A program made the position numbers and the translations under genes. DNA of 64,000 nucleotides from Argyresthia goedartella (Eukaryota > Arthropoda > Insecta > Lepidoptera > Argyresthiidae), in contig OX463827.1 of the NCBI GenBank assembly GCA_949825045.1, forward strand, positions 332,501 through 396,500, in the 5' to 3' direction. Below, piece after piece: positions 62,549 to 64,000 of this stretch; the stretch's first letter is position 1, and each line of letters opens with the position of its first letter. The notes under the pieces are model-generated. The model was not told the DNA's origin, searched no databases, and saw nothing but the letters and a program-made list of their open reading frames with translations.

Positions 62549-64000
62549 GGGGCCAATTCTCACAATGGCGATATTTTATCACATTCGACATTTATCGATC
62601 CATATGACATATTTCGATAAATATCACGATTGACCTATTCTCATGCAATGACAAAAAGTCACAATCGATTATCGAGCAAATCAGTTCGATACGTATCGAC
62701 TACTCTGAGGCAGTCGACATTGAAAATATCGACTTTGAGCTCATGAAAAAAGTTAAACTGTCAAGAAGCATGAGTTTGTTTGAGATGAGATTGTTACACT
62801 GAGAAATACCTAACTGAAAATGTCATCATTGGACAGTTTTGTTGCTGCTTTTGTAGCAGGTTAAGTGGACGATTTACAACTGCTGCTGCAACATCTCGTC
62901 GTCGCGTCCAATGGAGGATCGATCCATGGGAATTAGCAGAGAGATTTTGTAAAAAACTTTCGCCTTTCCAAAGCTTTGACCATGGACGTTATGAACATGG
63001 TTGAACCACTGATGCAGCAAAAAGAATAAAATTACAGACGAAAGTAAGTACCCCTCTTCGTAGAAAAATTAGTAGGTGCCCTACCTATCTTCTCCCACAG
63101 TGGTCCAGTGTAGAGAAGTGGCAAAAAATTACTTTAAGTACATGTAAATATCTATAGTAATAGACATTTGGAATATAACCACGTGAAACAGAGGACTTTT
63201 TGTGGTATGTCTGGTGTGGTATGTGGATTCATTGAACTATGTACCAATTTGGATTCTTTGTTTTATGTGAACCCACTGCTAACCAATATTTTTATGATTG
63301 TTTCAGGTTTTCTGCTCTTTAAACTTTTTTTCCACTGGCTGCTATCAATCTCCGGTGGGAAACAATTTTATTGTTAATATTACGCAATCAACAGTGTCAA
63401 GATGCGTTCAGGAGGTGGTGGAGGCCCTAAATCATCCTACCATATTTGGCGAGTGGGTCCACTTTCCTAACTCATTTCAAGAAATGAACTCTGTAGTCAG
63501 AGAGTAAGACAATGTTTACAATGTTACTTTATCAGTTTTTATGACATGTATGGGTTTCCTGGAATCACTGGCTGCATATATTGTACTCATTTATAAATTT
63601 TTACACCAGCCTCAACGGATCATGATGAAAGGAGCTATGTAAACCTACCAAATTATTCTATATTATTATATATACTATACTATATTGCTTGTATAATAAT
63701 TGTCGCATAATAAAACATAATTTAAGTGCATAAAAATCTTTTATTTTTTATTATTCATATGTGTTCAACAAAATCAAATATATGTTTTCTTACCAATTTA
63801 AGTAATAAAACTTTTTTTAATGAGTTTGTTACAAAAACTTTATTTGTATGAGTTAGATCTGGCTACCCATTTTTGATAGAGCTAGACCTTGAATCTGTGA
63901 GTTATAAAGTATCTCTTCTACCTGAAATCAGTCTTAAAAATATCAAACTCACAACATTTAAAATTTAACTACTAACTATTACCTTAAATTACTCAAAACT
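62549..64000 (+). mobile_element. Harbinger element, second copy (left part)
   Basis: Left TIR GGGGCCAATTCTCA at 62549-62562 after CAG (62546-62548). The transposase remnant runs from ATG 62820, with the same stop at codon 15, the same donor, the LINE relic in the intron (63072-63170), and exon 2 from 63307. It shares all visible damage with copy 1, so the element was already dead when the segment was duplicated. Confidence 0.88.
62820..63650 (+). pseudogene. Harbinger transposase remnant, second copy
   Basis: Same structure and breaks as 34278-35110: MSSLDSFVAAF, stop, WELAERFCKK-type text, intron, VFCSLNFFSTGCYQSPVG, NHPTIFGEWVHFPNSF, stop at 63503-63505, then MYGFPGITGC. The Asp codon of the GCIDCTH motif is mutated here (GACTGT to ATTGT region near 63577), a difference from copy 1. 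Confidence 0.82.

Larger units (their letters stand above)
61107..64000. repeat. Segmental duplication, copy 2 (lacks the BEL/Pao insertion)
   Basis: Starts in the middle of the LINE endonuclease (junction TTATCA/AAGCGGC), with the last 90 bp of the piggyBac right end, its TTAA (61198-61201 region) and the flank and Harbinger part described for copy 1. The unoccupied BEL/Pao target GTATG is at 63846-63850, followed directly by AGTTAGATCTGG. It runs off the window end. Confidence 0.93.

Overview
The window is AT-rich nuclear DNA of an insect, most probably a moth or butterfly. It is an almost unbroken mosaic of nested transposable elements, and no conserved host gene can be recognised. The insect/lepidopteran reading rests on the mix of families: a DD37D maT-type mariner, a TTAA piggyBac, BEL/Pao LTR retrotransposons, IR/DR Tc1, Harbinger with a Myb/SANT partner gene, several Jockey/CR1-like LINEs, a tRNA-derived SINE, and dispersed repeats with GGGTTCCGTACC ends. 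Such density suits heterochromatin or a W-like chromosome, but the sequence alone does not prove this.

Region 1 (1-9896) is one ancient BEL/Pao element on the minus strand, broken into pieces that still lie in the order protease, RT, RNase H, H2C2 finger, integrase. It was hit by a SINE (9590-9845), a 5'-truncated LINE (6239-8415, 11-bp target duplication), a second SINE (5666-5930), and a TA-flanked mariner/Tc1-like element (642-4836). That last element received a solo BEL LTR (2134-2686, 5-bp duplication) and a maT mariner (3498-4805). Removing the LINE or the 642-4836 element brings the flanking BEL reading frame back into register.

Region 2 (9897-30036) holds a TIR element with a long palindrome inside it, several LINE relics of at least four families, four copies of the GGGTTCCGTACC repeat, a complete IR/DR Tc1-like element (19672-21421), and a CR1-like LINE with an open frame of 975 codons (26674-29601).

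Region 3 (30037-55183) starts with a piggyBac element (30037-32653). Next comes a segment (32564-35302 plus 41581 onward) that recurs at 61107-64000. This segment carries the left part of a Harbinger element. The Harbinger runs from 34006 to 55180 (14-bp TIRs, CAG/CAG target duplication). It was inflated from about 3.5 kb to 21 kb by two BEL/Pao elements (35303-41580 and 42217-49571) and two LINEs (50568-51195 and about 51600-55080). Its transposase gene and convergent Myb/SANT-like gene are still traceable. The first BEL/Pao element is very young: its LTRs are identical, it has a 1768-codon open frame, and its empty site is preserved in the second copy at 63846-63850. Its 3' end is a chimera in which the integrase tail is replaced by 20 nt matching the 3' end of tRNA-Tyr, CCA included, followed by an exact extra copy of the LTR R segment.

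Region 4 (55184-64000) contains a Ginger-like cut-and-paste transposon (55708-58496) with 303-bp TIRs built of tandem iterons and a broken retroviral-integrase-like transposase with a Cys-rich tail. It also holds LINE 3' ends, the 5' half of a LINE with a coiled-coil ORF1 (59371-60432), and the second copy of the duplicated Harbinger segment, which runs off the window end.

ORF coordinates were given; target duplications, TIRs, splice sites, frames and alignments were read by eye. Percentages and family names are therefore approximate.
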